Assembly (NCBI RefSeq): GCF_910592395.1
Contig: NC_088321.1
Coordinates: forward strand, 13,762,001 to 13,826,000
Direction of reading: 5' to 3'
Source of the DNA: Lineus longissimus
Taxonomy: Eukaryota > Nemertea > Pilidiophora > Heteronemertea > Lineidae
Length of the DNA stretch: 64,000 bases
A program made the position numbers and the translations under genes. The notes under the pieces are model-generated. The model saw nothing but the letters and a program-made list of their open reading frames with translations, did not search any database and was not told the origin of the DNA. Of the stretch, positions 23,097-34,940 are shown in pieces. Numbering within the stretch: the first letter of the stretch is position 1; every line of letters begins with the position of its first letter.

Positions 23097-24426
23097 GCTT
23101 CTTTTTGTGACGTGATAGCAGCTCGCTCGACATCTAGGCACTATACGCATTATTGTTTCTTCCCGAGGTCACTTTTCAATAGAGACAACAATGCCATTCT
23201 GACACACCCATTGATGCTTCCTTTGTTGCAAATACCGTCTTTTTGTTTGTAGTATCTATTTTATATTTTCTAAGCGGGCAAAGTGGCCTGGTAATCTGTG
23301 TACATATTGCATTTCAAAGGACACATCCAAGGATTGTTGTTATGTTATGCATTAGTACTGGGATTATGTATATAGCAAGGCAATGACATTGAGTAAAAAC
23401 GTCTCTGGAAAATACCGAATATTACATTTTAGGAAAGTGGACAAAAATCCCTGGTATGGCCATAAGCTGTTGGAGTACAGTTTCATAAGCTTTAGGTTAA
23501 GTAGTACACATAATGAAAATAATATAACATAACAAAAATTTGCTTGGGATGTTAGATATATCGGTTTGTTTCATGACCACTCAAGCACTCCGATAAAGTG
23601 TGTTAGTTCTCCTATTGACCGCTAGGGCTATCGGTCATCTCATCAAAGCGTGATCCTAAACGTGAGATAGTTTTAAGCCCTCTTGCTACGTCTTCATGTT
23701 TTTGACGCTTTCTTGAAATCGCGGGCAGCCTTTGTTTGAAGAATATAACGTGTTTTGGGCAAGGCCTGAATTCTTTGAACCTCGGAGTGAGGTGCAAAAT
23801 GACGTGATGGTAATATTGAAAAACATCCCAAGTGTTGCATGTTTTCTTGGACACCCTGTAGTTATGGAATAACTAACTAAACTGGGCAGTGCATTTTGGT
23901 AGATATCTCAGTGCACATACCAAATCTAAGCAGCTAAATTTAGATCAATTTTTCATCATAAATGACAAACTGTCAGATTTAGTCACGGTATTTTAGTAAT
24001 GCTAATGACGTCATGCTGTCATTAAATTGATGCATCAATTAGGATAAAACAATTAAACGGTGCAATTAGTTGATATTTTCTTTGCTACGATGGCAAAACT
24101 ATGATGAATCGACCAGACTGCTTGAAGGTTTGTCTCGATGAATTTTCTAAATATCGCTTTGGCCACCATGTGTAATATCTAAGCGATGTCCAATGGAAAT
24201 ACCCAACTTCTTTTAGTAGTTATGTTTTATATTAAATTTAGTGTTTTATATTCCTACCCGATTCCATTCTTCACGAGTACTTAACGTAGAAGATTCGACG
24301 TCCACGCCTATAGCTACAAAAAGAATAATCAGACTTGTCGACAATTTCTGGAACTTCTTACTGGCAAAAGAATAGGATGAAAATAGATCGTGTATTGGGC
24401 TGAATTCCTTTAACCCAAAGCGCATG
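23097..24426. other. No recognised feature
   Basis: No supported gene. A minus-strand frame at 23612-23854 (80 codons) has no motif. Confidence 0.5.
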
Positions 24427-24680
24427 ATTTCGAGCAAGGCCTGGAGTTCTGAATTAGTGGTCAACATCGCCCAATGTAGGTGTGATGAGGAGATTTCAAG
24501 CAAGGCCTTGAGTCTTTATGGGTCAACATTCCCCAATGAAGGTGTGATGATGGGATGATTTCAAGCAAGGCCTTAAGTCCTTATCGGTCAGCATTCCTAA
24601 TGTAGCTGTGATTAGGAGATTTCGAGAAAGGCCTGGAGTCCTTATGGCCGGGTTAGCATTTCCTTGCGCAGGGTTAATCA
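24427..24680 (+). repeat. Degenerate 61-66 bp tandem repeat, four units
   Basis: Units begin ATTTCRAGCAAGGCCT at 24427, 24493, 24558 and 24619. Each continues with GAGTYCTTAT, GTCARCATT and GTGTGATGAGGAG-like sequence. Unit length varies by indels. Confidence 0.8.
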
Positions 24681-24883
24681 GGTAAACCTAGAAGATGATT
24701 GTGTCAGTGGCACATTATGTTATTATCCTTCTGTTCGGGGTGCCAGATGATGATATCTGGTCAATTTGCTCTGTCTTATTAACAATGCCCACTCATCCGA
24801 TCATATTGCAACAGACGGACAACTCTCAGTGGTGGAGTAAAGAAGAAAATATGGCAAATAATAAGGAAACAAGCGCCATCTAC

Positions 24884-25106
24884 ACTAGCTGGAGACTTTT
24901 TCCGACTTCTTAGCGGTTTCTCTTACTTTTCCTGATTTATCCGACAAAATCCGACATTTTCCGACTTTTCCCTGAAAGGTCGGATTTCTAGTAAATTTCG
25001 AGAATTGAAATCCGACCTTTCTGGGAAAAAAATGTCGGAATTTTGTTGGATAAATAATGAAAAAGTTAGAGAAACCGTTAAAAAGTCGTAAAAGGCCTTC
25101 TACTGG
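24884..25106. mobile_element. Family C fold-back element (full palindrome)
   Basis: Two ~100-base arms: GGAGACTTTTTCCGACTTCT ... GATTTATCCGACAAAATCCG ... CCTGAAAGGTCGGATTTC and its near-perfect inverse, ending AGTCGTAAAAGGCCTTCTAC. The loop is under 20 bases. The single-arm copies at 8306 and 36348 share one arm only. No coding capacity. Confidence 0.85.
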
Positions 25107-25177
25107 TATTAAGGTCCAACACCAATATTAGAGCTCCCTCGATGCAACCTCTAAGAATTTTGACCATCACATTTTTG

Positions 25178-25275
25178 GCCCTTTGGTTCAGTAATACACT
25201 GTCTATTGTCTTTAAACAAGGCCTGCTCGCTCCTAGACCTACATTCCCTTTGTTCTACTGTCTTATCAAAGGATT
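25178..25275 (+). repeat. Family E dispersed repeat, copy 1
   Basis: AATACACTGTCTATTGTCTT, TAAACAAGGCCTGCTCGCTC and TTGTTCTACTGTCTTATC align with 59578-59740 in order. Confidence 0.65.
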
Positions 25276-25388
25276 AGGGCAAATCAGGCGCATGAAGAAA
25301 ATGTTATTTTATCATCTGAATCTTCGAAGTCTAGAAGTATCTAAAAATACATTATTTGCCTCAATTGGACAAAGCAAAGCGAGCCATT

Positions 25389-25530
25389 TAAGGGTTGGCT
25401 AAAAGCACCACAATTTTGGCGATAACTTAAAATACAAAATTAGAACTCCTTCAAAAGGAAGCCAATGCCAATTTAAAGGGTCTGTTTTCTGAAAAACAAA
25501 GAACTGACTTGCCATTATGGTCAACCCTTA
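25389..25530. mobile_element. MITE with AAGGGTTG / CAACCCTT ends
   Basis: Left TTAAGGGTTGGC, right GGTCAACCCTTA. The internal ACTCCTTCAAAAGGAAG and AATGCCAATTTAAAGGG are shared with the palindromic MITE at 14005-14221. Ends invert; TA or TTA flanks are possible. Confidence 0.6.
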
Positions 25531-25693
25531 CCTCAAATGATGTACCATTCGCTACCCACTTTCTTGTGAATGAGATTATAGTAATATCAGAGGGGTAGTG
25601 TTAACTTATTGGCCATGCACACATATGTGATTTTCTGTTGTTATCATATTATTAATTCAATAAGACCATTCGCAGTGGCTGTGACTGTGTGGC

Positions 25694-26089
25694 TCATCCA
25701 ATTGGATATAGGAGAATGCCACGCAGGAAGCGGCGTCTCGAATACAAATTAGTTTTGAAACAGATACTGGACGGGGTGTTGTGAAATGTGTTTAGGTAAT
25801 ACGCGAAGAACCAAAAATGGAGTATTGAAAATATGTCGATTTGAAAGTTTGCCAATTTTATAAAAACCGAATAAGCTAAACTATTAGCTTCACTTTTTAT
25901 TTCTGTTATAACATCTTCGACTTCTTCTGCAGAATTTATATAGTCTCTCTGTAGATTTTCAAGTATTTCTTTTATGTTTTTTATTTGTGTCCTTCTCCTT
26001 TTTACAACTGCAAGATTTAGTATATCTTCAGGTTCATCTAACAATTTATCGATTGATGGGGTTGAACTGCTTACCCCATCAATATGAAC
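25694..26089 (-). other. Possible exon, coiled-coil-like frame (minus strand)
   Basis: A minus-strand frame opens directly after TTATTTCTCTCTTAG at 26090, a good splice acceptor, and stays open for about 130 codons to 25694. The first ~85 residues are rich in E, K, L and I in helical spacing (IKEILENLQRDY, AEEVEDVITEIKSEA). The last ~45 look like translated AT-rich spacer, and I see no strong donor after the helical part. No family recognised. A few 100-codon frames are expected by chance in 64 kb, so this stays low confidence. Confidence 0.25.
26052..26083. repeat. 10-bp perfect hairpin
   Basis: ATTGATGGGG and CCCCATCAAT around a 12-base loop, just inside the possible splice acceptor at 26090. 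Confidence 0.65.
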
Positions 26090-26956
26090 CTAAGAGAGAA
26101 ATAAGTTTTCCAAGCAACTACACACATGTTGAAATCTTCAAATTCATTTATGTTATTCAGTCTTTGGAAAATTTGATCTGTCTTCTTTATATTTGCAATG
26201 TGTCATAAATATGTGTAGTTTCATTTAGCCTTGATTGGTCTGCACTCATGCTCAAATCTAGAAAATTCATATATGTTATTCAGTCATGATGACCATCGAA
26301 GGTTGGATTGCTTTGTCTACAATTCGGTCGAAGTATATATCCCCGAGATGCTCTCCTACCATAAAGAGGCCATTGACTGATTTATGCGATAATGAAATTA
26401 GGGAAAGAGACTAGACTACAAAAGGTAGGCCACTATAAGATAAGGAAGTTAATTATCATGTATACCTACTACATCTTAGACAGCCAATTATCAAATTGCT
26501 GTCAAATATTTTCTTATTAAGTAGATAGGATGGAAAGTATGATAAATTGGCACTTTCATAGAACGAGATAAATTAGTTCCAACGAGAGGAACTAGATTTG
26601 TCAGATTGGAGAGAAACAAAAGGACTATTTGAAACAGTAATACGGTTTTCCTCGGTCGTTTCCGATATGTAGGTCAACCCTCACCATGGATTTTATACTT
26701 GAAAATGTTTCATCCCCGGCCTGTTGCTGGAAGAAACAGGCTGTAATTAGTTTTCTAATAGTTTACTCTTGATCACAAACAAGGAAACTAACACCTTTCT
26801 TGTTGTTTAAATGCTCAGAATATTTTATTTCACTGGTACAAAGACAATTCCAAAACTAATACCAGAAATGAACCATTCTGACACGAATATTTTTGGGAAG
26901 ACATTTGTTTTGGCTAATGATTGGAGTAGACCAAATGAGACAGAAACTCGAAGTGT
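26090..26956. other. No gene; small duplicated motif
   Basis: AATTCATTTATGTTATTCAG (about 26140) recurs with changes near 26263, suggesting a faint ~122-bp duplication. Nothing else recognised. Confidence 0.45.
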
Positions 26957-27100
26957 CTTTCAGTTATTTTGTACCACCGTTTGCCATTTCTAAAACTTTT
27001 GCTTCTTCTTTCCACATTGCTACTATATTTACATCTTATTCATCAGTAGCTAGGGGCATTCGCGCCAAATGGGCAGCAATGACGACTTGGTGGAACCAAA
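26957..27100 (+). repeat. Dispersed repeat GGGCATTCGCGCC, copy 1
   Basis: GTTTGCCATTTC, CTTTCCACATTGCTAC, CATCTTATTCATCAGTAG, GGGGCATTCGCGCCAAATGG and CTTGGTGG occur in the same order at 28443-28590 (GTTTACCATTTC ... CGGGCATTAGCGCCGAATAG ... CTTGGTGA). Confidence 0.65.
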
Positions 27101-28442
27101 TGTCATTTAAAAACCGAAAGAAAGAATTATTCTCCATTCCGCGAAAAAATGGCACTATGATTTTTGGTGCTGTGATTTCGAGCAGAAAATGAAACATTTA
27201 AACATTAAACAAACTGTCATCTAAAACCTCAAAGTTCAAAGTATCTAACAATACTTACTTTTCAGGAATCGGACAAAGCATGACCAAGAGCGAGCTATTT
27301 GATGCGAATATTGACAATTTTATTTCTGGTATATTTTTTTCATGGTTTCAAGATCTCCTGTCGAAGTGCGGACTGTAAACTATGATATTCATGTCTGAAA
27401 TGCCATCTGTAGACCAGACAAACCAATATGAACATGTTGTTAAAAGATTGAAAACTGTTGATATTCAGAGTATAGACTCTTTTGTTCTACTTGGTGTGAT
27501 GTTTCCGTAAGAAAGGGTAAACGCATTAATCTGAAATGTCATCACAATGGTACATTGTAATACTAATATCAACTTATAAAGTTTGAATTCGTTACGAAAA
27601 GTTGAAGCACAATGATAATGTCAATAACCGCCGCTGGCAAATAGTTTCTAAACCAGATCGCATCTCGCCAGTATGCGTGATGTAAACATCACTAGACAAT
27701 CCCAAAAAATTTACATCCGAATTCTTCCCACTTGCTCTCATCTAGGCAGTTTTCTTTTGTCACTGTAACACTTTTCGTGATTCTTCGCAATAAAGCAAGA
27801 ACAAACGAGCTTTCTTTGTGGTCCGAGCAGACCATGCAGCTATCATATAATATAAGAATAAGATTAGTTTTCTTTAGGGCCTCCGCTTGCTATTTCCAGT
27901 TCCCCTGCCTCTTTATTACTGTGACACCATAAGTTAATTCATAAGTGCCTGCCGAAAAGACGGTGATGGGTCTTGGTTGTGCCAAAAATGCCCTATGGGT
28001 ACGTGTACATCCCAGATTTCCAGCCAGTTTCTGACACATAGGCAGTTTCTTTCATCTTTTGTTACAGTGCTATGATTCTCCCCGATGTGATACATCATCT
28101 CATCATTTCCTTTGTCATTTTGATCCATCTTCACACCACGAAAAAAGGGCATACTAATATTTCCGGTTTTCCACGCCCTTTTGTTGTGTTATTTTTGCGT
28201 GTTTGTTGGTTTGTGCTTGTTATGTGTGCCCATTGTGTAGATTGATAACATTAGTAAGTCTTAAAAGTTCGTGTAAGTCATTTTTTCTATCGTGACAGCA
28301 AAAACTCTCTCATGAATCCGGATGCTGTCCTAGCAGTCAATATAATCGCCCGAGGCCTTCCTCGATCAGCGCAAGCCTAAAATAGTGCCATTTTGCCTCA
28401 TTCAGGCAGACCAACTAAAAGACAAAAAACTCTCTATTTCTT
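27101..28442. other. No gene; possible local duplication
   Basis: TAGGCAGTTT ... CTTTTGTCACTG (27743 region) resembles TAGGCAGTTTCTTTCATCTT (28039 region), a possible ~300-bp old duplication. No gene seen. Confidence 0.4.
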
Positions 28443-28590
28443 TTAAGTTATCTTGTGCCACTGTTTACCATTTCCGGCATCCAATCCACTTTCTTTCTCC
28501 ATCCCTACGGTACCATATTTCATTTTACTCATAGGTGGTTCGGGCATTAGCGCCGAATAGGCCGCAAATACCTCTTGGTGATGACAAAAT
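28443..28590 (+). repeat. Dispersed repeat GGGCATTAGCGCC, copy 2
   Basis: Partner of 26957-27100, same order and orientation, about 1.5 kb apart. May be a segmental duplication or two transposon remnants. Confidence 0.65.
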
Positions 28591-29470
28591 AAATGTCATT
28601 TCATCTAAGAGAGAATAGACTGGTGCAGAAATTATTGCTGCATGCTACTTTAGTTTACCCGGTTGGTGTACGGCCTTAAACCTTAACTGCTGTCATTCTG
28701 TGTTTCTTGTCGGTTTTTTTATAAAAAGGTCCTTGGCCGTTAGCAAACTAATCAGAATTCGCCGAGAGCAACAACTAAAAAAATATATTGGCCAATATGA
28801 TATCACAAAACACTTTTTTCTTTTCTTAAAATGCTTAGTAAGTTTTATGCTTTTTTACTTTCTTAGCTTTGTAATAACTCCTTAATACATTAACTAGTCT
28901 TTGTGTATGGTACCTCCGTGTTTTGCCTTCCAAAAGATTAACTTGTTTCCTTTTCACATAACACATAATGGGCTATGGTGCTAAAACCAACACTTCGAGG
29001 CTGTTTGTTGTGCTTTCAACTATAAATACTTGTCATTTTCGGCTCTCCTCTTCTTCTTCCTGTCATTTTTGCTTGTCGTTGTTGTGTGATCATTGCCTCA
29101 CTATTTCATTTCAAAAAGGTCAAGGTCAAGGTCACAGCCTATTTTTGACCTTCAGAAAATTGAAAACAAATTCTAGCTACTGATAGCCTGTACAAAGACC
29201 TTTATAAAAAAGGGAAAGTTATACACAGTTAATACTTCAATTTATTGAGTTACAGCCAATATTCTGCACATTATAATTTTGATCTGTGATCAGCCAAATA
29301 AATTCACCGGTTAAAGGGTTAATAAATTTTCTCATAGCATATTAGGATATGATGAGGCTTGCCATTGCCAACCAATCCTGGATTCTTCTGACAAAACGAA
29401 ACACGCTTTCATATCGGAACCGATTGTTTTTCTTCTTTCGTTTTAATGTGGCTATCATGAAGAATTCCGG
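28591..29470. other. No recognised feature
   Basis: Contains AAAGGTCAAGGTCAAGGTCA near 29117, a short three-unit GGTCAA run. No gene seen. Confidence 0.5.
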
Positions 29471-29525
29471 CCAAACCAATACACTGTCTATTGCCTTTAA
29501 AAAACCCCACTCGCACCAAGGCATT
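29471..29525 (+). repeat. Family E dispersed repeat, copy 2 (short)
   Basis: CCAATACACTGTCTATTGCC then CCCCACTCGCACCAAGGCAT. Only the core of family E is retained. Confidence 0.6.
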
Positions 29526-29917
29526 CACTTACAGATGATGAGTTCGAAGACGCTATTGACACAGTCGGGAAAAGCTTCAAGAATTCGAAGGAGAAAATTA
29601 CACTTTTTTTTCCTGATTTAGTATGTTTGAAGAGCATTCGACTCTATCGCGCATCAGCAGCTCTCGCTAAAGAGACTTTAATGGCATTGAATTAAAACCG
29701 TATTCCAGTTAGTCATAATCGCAGATAAAAAGAACGTCAGATGCTTAGACCGTTCCAATTCATTTAATCCTCGCGCTTCTTCAAATGTATTTCTTTCGGG
29801 CTGTCGGAATCGCGCACAGTTAAAACATCAGCTCCCGTCACCTCTGAGGTCCTGGCGTAGTAATTCTTTTTGTCAGGGTTTCGCCTGTAACACACTAATC
29901 CTCGAATAGTTGTTAGT

Positions 29918-30071
29918 CTGGTGCAACATCTTTGGTTGTTTCCCAGCTAGAGAGACCATGACTTTTCAATAAGAGAAAACAAAGAAAAGCGGGCTAATCT
30001 ATCTTTCAGCGTTCCCAAACGATGAGGGGAACACTATTAGACGAATTGAACACTCAAAAACGTTACACCTA
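29918..30071 (+). mobile_element. Family B2 MITE, copy 1
   Basis: Starts CTGGTGCAACATCTTTGGTT and ends AAAACGTTACACCT. Interior GCTAGAGAGACCATGACTTT and GCGTTCCCAAACGATGAGGG match the copy at 34542-34721. Confidence 0.75.
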
Positions 30072-30873
30072 TTAAAAATAGGGGACTATAGGGAACACTG
30101 AAGTATTAGAAACACTGACCGACAGATATTACACCGGTAATGCACATTTTAGTCAGATAACGACTCTCTACTATCGCATTTCCCTGGTAGCCCTGGTTTC
30201 CTCCTGCAAAATCCTGCCTAAAATGTTGTTTAAAGAGCCAGTAGTGAGCCAGATTCGTGCTCACATGCTCTCGTCTCGAATTTTTGAATACCTTTGGCAA
30301 TATTGTTAATTTTTTCATCAAGTTATTTAGATATCTGGTAGTCGCTTGTTACTTCCGGTTCTGGTATGAGTGCAGCCAGATCTACTTCCGGTGGGCATCA
30401 GATTGCGAAAATCTTTCCGAATTCCTCAGATGGCAATTAGTTTTCCTCTTCAAAAATCTATGTTATTTTGGGTCAAAAACAGTCGGAAGTGCACGAACAA
30501 TTAAGCGACTAAAACTACTCTTGAAATGTGCATTGGTACCAAAATTAGCTTGAATATTATCTTGAAACCACGCTGACCATTTCCTATCCGCCTTCTGCAC
30601 AATCTCCAGGCCTCAATCTTGGTAACCGTTGCAACTTTATGATTTGATCGGTTTGTACGAGCGTACTCTTCACTCCGAGGTGAATATAACTTGGATGCAC
30701 ATTGGGGATATGTGATTAGTCACAGATGGATTTCCAAATCGACTGTCTGAAGATTATGGTTTTAATGGTGTTGATAGCATGGCAATGGGATTACTGTTGT
30801 ACTAAATACTAATGGATTTTGAGTCCTTTAACACGTTTTTCTCTGTTCCTCTATTGACGAATAAATGGTCGCT
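30072..30873. other. No recognised feature
   Basis: A 98-codon plus-strand frame (30257-30553) shows no motif. Confidence 0.5.
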
Positions 30874-30989
30874 CTAGCTGTCTAGTACAACAAAGACACT
30901 CCACTGTGTGAAAGAGGTCCTACCAGAAGAAAGAAAGTGACTAGTGATATTATAATGAAATCTTTTGTAACAAATACTACCGTATGTAA

Positions 30990-31582
30990 GACGCCAGACT
31001 GTTTTTTGCAATTCATTTGCACGAAACTCGTTAATCATAACATACATAGGTTTAAGACGAATCGGGGAACTTAAAAACAAATCTTCGAGTGAATGCATTA
31101 TACTTTGTACTTCGTCGTTAGTTGCCCCTTCGTTAGGTGTGCAAAACCAGTCTATTGACATGATGAAGTCAGCAGCCATGAGACCAAGTCGGTGAGCCTT
31201 CATTAAAAAATCTCAAAGCCATCCAAAGAAATTTCAGATATGAAAATACCTAGTGCTCACGGATGAATACACGCGCCGCCAATCTTATGACGCCTTCTGC
31301 CTGATTACTGCTTAACAAGCGATGTTCACCCGCAAGGAAAACGAACCAAAGAAAAGCAGCCAATTGAACCAAAGAGCTGCTGAGCAAAATAATTGCAAAA
31401 TATGTCAGCGATGCTGCTCTGTTGCCCCTGTAGTTGTGGCAGTATAGATCTGCTACACCCTCCCGATTATTAGCCTGGTCTGCACTTATAGCAAACTTCT
31501 TTAAAATATGTTTGCACACATCAACACTCACAGAGTTTGCTTCTGGTTTGGCTGAACGTCCACATAAAAACAAAGCTAACAT
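30990..31582 (-). other. Pair of exon-like minus-strand frames
   Basis: Two consecutive minus-strand frames, each near 110 codons. The first (31582-31250) contains a strongly hydrophobic stretch (FAIILLSSSLVQLAAFLWFV) that could span a membrane and ends beside a CC|GTGAGC donor at about 31255. The second (from about 31210) reads AHRLGLMAADFIMSIDW and SIMHSLEDLFLSSP, with a possible donor TACG|GTAGTA near 30990. Removing GTGAGC...TTTGAG between them, only about 49 bases, would keep the frame. I recognise no family. Such frames can arise by chance, so this is a lead only. Confidence 0.2.
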
Positions 31583-34541
31583 TGCCGAGCAATTGATTGG
31601 CCATTTGATCCAGCTAGTAAATCACTTGATTACCAGCTCTTCGAGGTTATATTCACAAACTCAAACACCTTTAGATGTTTGTCATTTCTCACTCTGCGAT
31701 AGAGGATCAAGCAGATATTTGTGTTGGCTGAAAAACTCTAAAAGATTTTTCACCAGTTTCTTCTTTTTCTTCTTCTGCGTTCAACCTTTCTGAACTATAA
31801 TCTCAGTCCTGTGACGGAGAGTGGCTTGCCGTTTCTAGGTCATGCTGTGTTCCAAACATTTCATCAGCAGCTCAAAAACCTGCAGGATATACAATGATTT
31901 TAAGCGTAGTTTTCCCGCACTCAAAATCACCGTATTTCCGTGCTCCCGGACTATATATCTGATGCACTGAAATGTTTACTTGGCGTCACTGGAAATACGC
32001 ACATATCAGTCTCAAATACTGATTTTAAATAAACCGCAATATGAACTATCTACATCAAATTTCCCCCACATTTACATCAGTCGAGCTAAATACAAAGATA
32101 CTTGGATCAAATTCAGATTATGAAATTACGAGACAGCTAATTATTTCTACGTGACGTTTTGCCTCGACACACCACAGTGCTCAGTACACAATTAAATCTG
32201 CTATAGGGTCCGTGTACATATTGTACATACATTTTCGTCGTGATATTAAAAACGATTTCGTTGTTGGGATTTTCATCAAACTTTGCAGAAGTATAGCCCT
32301 ATATCTTGTCAATGTTGGTGAAAAGCATTGAAAAAAGCACATTTTTTATATCTCCAAATCTTGGAGTCATCACTAGTAACGTATATCGAAAAATTCATGG
32401 CTAGGCAGGCGTGGATAGATATGTTAGATATGGTTGGCCATGAACGTGTTCCTTCCTTGGTACGTTTCGGATAGAAAAAGTTATGAGTGTGTAGTTTTGC
32501 CGATTTAACTCGAAGTGACTTAGAAGTTGATCACAGGGGCGTGACCATAGCCTACACCATGCTTGTACCTTCAACAAATGCTGCCGTACACTCAGTTCAA
32601 CACGAAACAAAATTTTCTATCTGCACAGCAAATATCTCTGGGTCCTGGTTAACAGAGAGCCTATAGCAGTTTATTATGCGAGGCAGAGAATTATCAATTT
32701 GCACCTTAATCCGCCACAGCAATTCACGGCGGAGAAAATGAAAAAAGCCAGCCGATGATAATTAACCGCTTTGATGCCATGCAAAAAGGTAGCCTGTAAA
32801 AGACAGCCGTCGATCTGTAATCGCGTTATTTTAACAGCGAGAGGAAGAGAGTTAGCCGATAATAATTAGTCATGTCTTCGGAATGAAAAACGCAGTTCGG
32901 AAGAAAGGTGTAATTGTGCGATGTATCATTGGCAATTTGTGTATGGTTTGGATCGCAATATGATGCACACACTAATGACAATAATAACTCCACGAGAAGT
33001 AATTTTGCGTCCTGTTACAGCGGCTACTACATTATACTCATTCTCGTGGATACTATCGACGACTCGTGATATCTGGCTGACCTTTTAACCGGTATCGATT
33101 TCCGGTCATATTTCCTTCGGCGTCTGTAACATCCGGCTAACAGTCTGATAAAATCCAATATTTTTTTTTACGATGATGTAAGGCTAGTAGTAACTTTGAT
33201 GTTACCCTTTAGGCCCTGTTTGGGTTTACTAGTCTGTACATCGACCAAAATTGCTCGAGCCCAATTTCAATCTCCTAGCCTCGTGCCATTGGTAACGGTT
33301 GTTAAGTGATCTAGCATAAATTACCAGCGTTCATTTGGCCTATTCCGTTTAGGAAACGTTTGTGCGCGAACCAAAGACCAACTAAACACAAAAATATAGA
33401 ATCCGTTAACGAAGTTAACCTTCCAACGCCAGTCAAGCCCGTAATCGAAAATTTTTGTCAAGTTATCTTTTGGGTTTTTTTTCGGTCGAAACGACCAATG
33501 GCAATGAAGCTTTTAGTTGTTTGAGAAAAAATATAATTGTACATATCCGTACATATTGACATTTTTCTATCATGAGCCAAGTTATTTTCTATTTGATGGA
33601 ACCATTCCCAATAACTCCGACATTTCGGCTAAAACGCAGGAAAGCATTGCTATGTTTAATGGGCAAAATAACGTAATGGTATTGTGAAGAAAACTCGAAA
33701 AAAAGAGGACGAAAGAAATTTAGAGAATGCTTTGCCCGTAATTTACGACCACGTTCACATTGACGTTCATTGGTCTTCGCCGGTTAAGGAACAAGGGATA
33801 TCATCCATCGCATATGACCTCTAAAGCCTGCTGAAAAAAATCGAAATCTCCAGAAGCAAAACCGTCCGTTTATGTTTGATCATCCTGATTTATGGCGGTG
33901 AACATCAGTCTTAAGCTATCCTCCTTTGAAGGAAGGATACGCACAACATTCGAATATCGGCATGTGTCTGGCGTACTACCTGGGTACAGGACCGCCTACG
34001 AAGATGATTGAACTTTTGTTATTGGACATATCGTCGACGTCCACAGGCTCGACCGTGGCACTCATGATCAACTTCAGTCAATGACTTGAGATCAGGATAT
34101 CAAAATCTACTCAAAATTCTTAGCTCAGTCGCAGTTTATGACAATGTGTGTATATAATATGCAGGCATGACAGATTCATGACTTGCTAAATCACAGTGTC
34201 ATCAATTATTTATAGAAATGCGATTTGGACTATTATTGCTCATCTGGGATAGTATGAGGTCGATCACGGTTGTTTTGGGGTTAACCGGGAGGATTAACCT
34301 TTTAGTGTGGGAACCCTATCATCGCTGGGGGATGCTTTGATCAGGGACCTGGAAAGGTGTATATATTTACCAAAAACGTAAATGTTACCATCTGGAACAG
34401 CACATTTGAATATTTAGAAATTACATGTCAGGATGTGCCATGAGATATAGCCTTTAAATTGGATACTATGGACAGAAGCCAGGTGGGCAAAATCAAGTCA
34501 TTGAACATCAGCAGTTGGTGTCTCTGCTCGCTCACAGTACA
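31583..34541. other. Long stretch without recognised features
   Basis: Almost 3 kb with no repeat partner that I could see and only short frames. AGCCAGCCGATGATAATTAA (32749 region) and AGTTAGCCGATAATAATTAG (32850 region) are a faint local pair. The poverty of repeats contrasts with the rest of the window. Confidence 0.45.
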
Positions 34542-34721
34542 CCGGTGTAACATCTGTGGTTGTTCCCCATGTGTCAGTGTTTCCAAACAATAGGCAGCTA
34601 GAGAGACCACGACTTTTCAATTGGGGGGATACACAGAAAAACTTGTCAATCTATTTTTGAGCGTTCCCAAACAATGAGGGGAAACACTCAAAAACAGAAA
34701 CACTCAAAAACATTACACCGG
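34542..34721 (+). mobile_element. Family B2 MITE, best-preserved copy
   Basis: Ends are exact: CCGGTGTAA at 34542 and TTACACCGG at 34721. Interior has TTCCCCATGTGTCAGTGTTT, GCTAGAGAGACCACGACTTT and two AAACACTCAAAAAC words near the right end. No open frame of note. No clear target duplication. Confidence 0.85.
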
Positions 34722-34825
34722 CACTATTTACACGTGTACATGTGTGGCAGGTGCTTTCGTCGTTACGACATTCCGTCATGGCGCGAAATTTCTATGGAAG
34801 ATTTTGTTATCAAAGCGGGCGCAGT

Positions 34826-34940
34826 GCCTTTAAGGAACAACTTGGGCGTGGGATGTACCTGCCCAGGAGGATAATACCCTTGCTTGCCACCACGCTCCGC
34901 AACTTGTATATCACACTTATGCTTGCCAATAGTAATGATG
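34826..34940 (-). repeat. Dispersed ~105-bp segment, copy 2
   Basis: Reverse-complement partner of 19536-19640. Plus strand shows AGGAGGATAATACCCTTGCT, TGCCACCACGCTCC and TATATCACACTTATGCTTGC. Confidence 0.65.
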
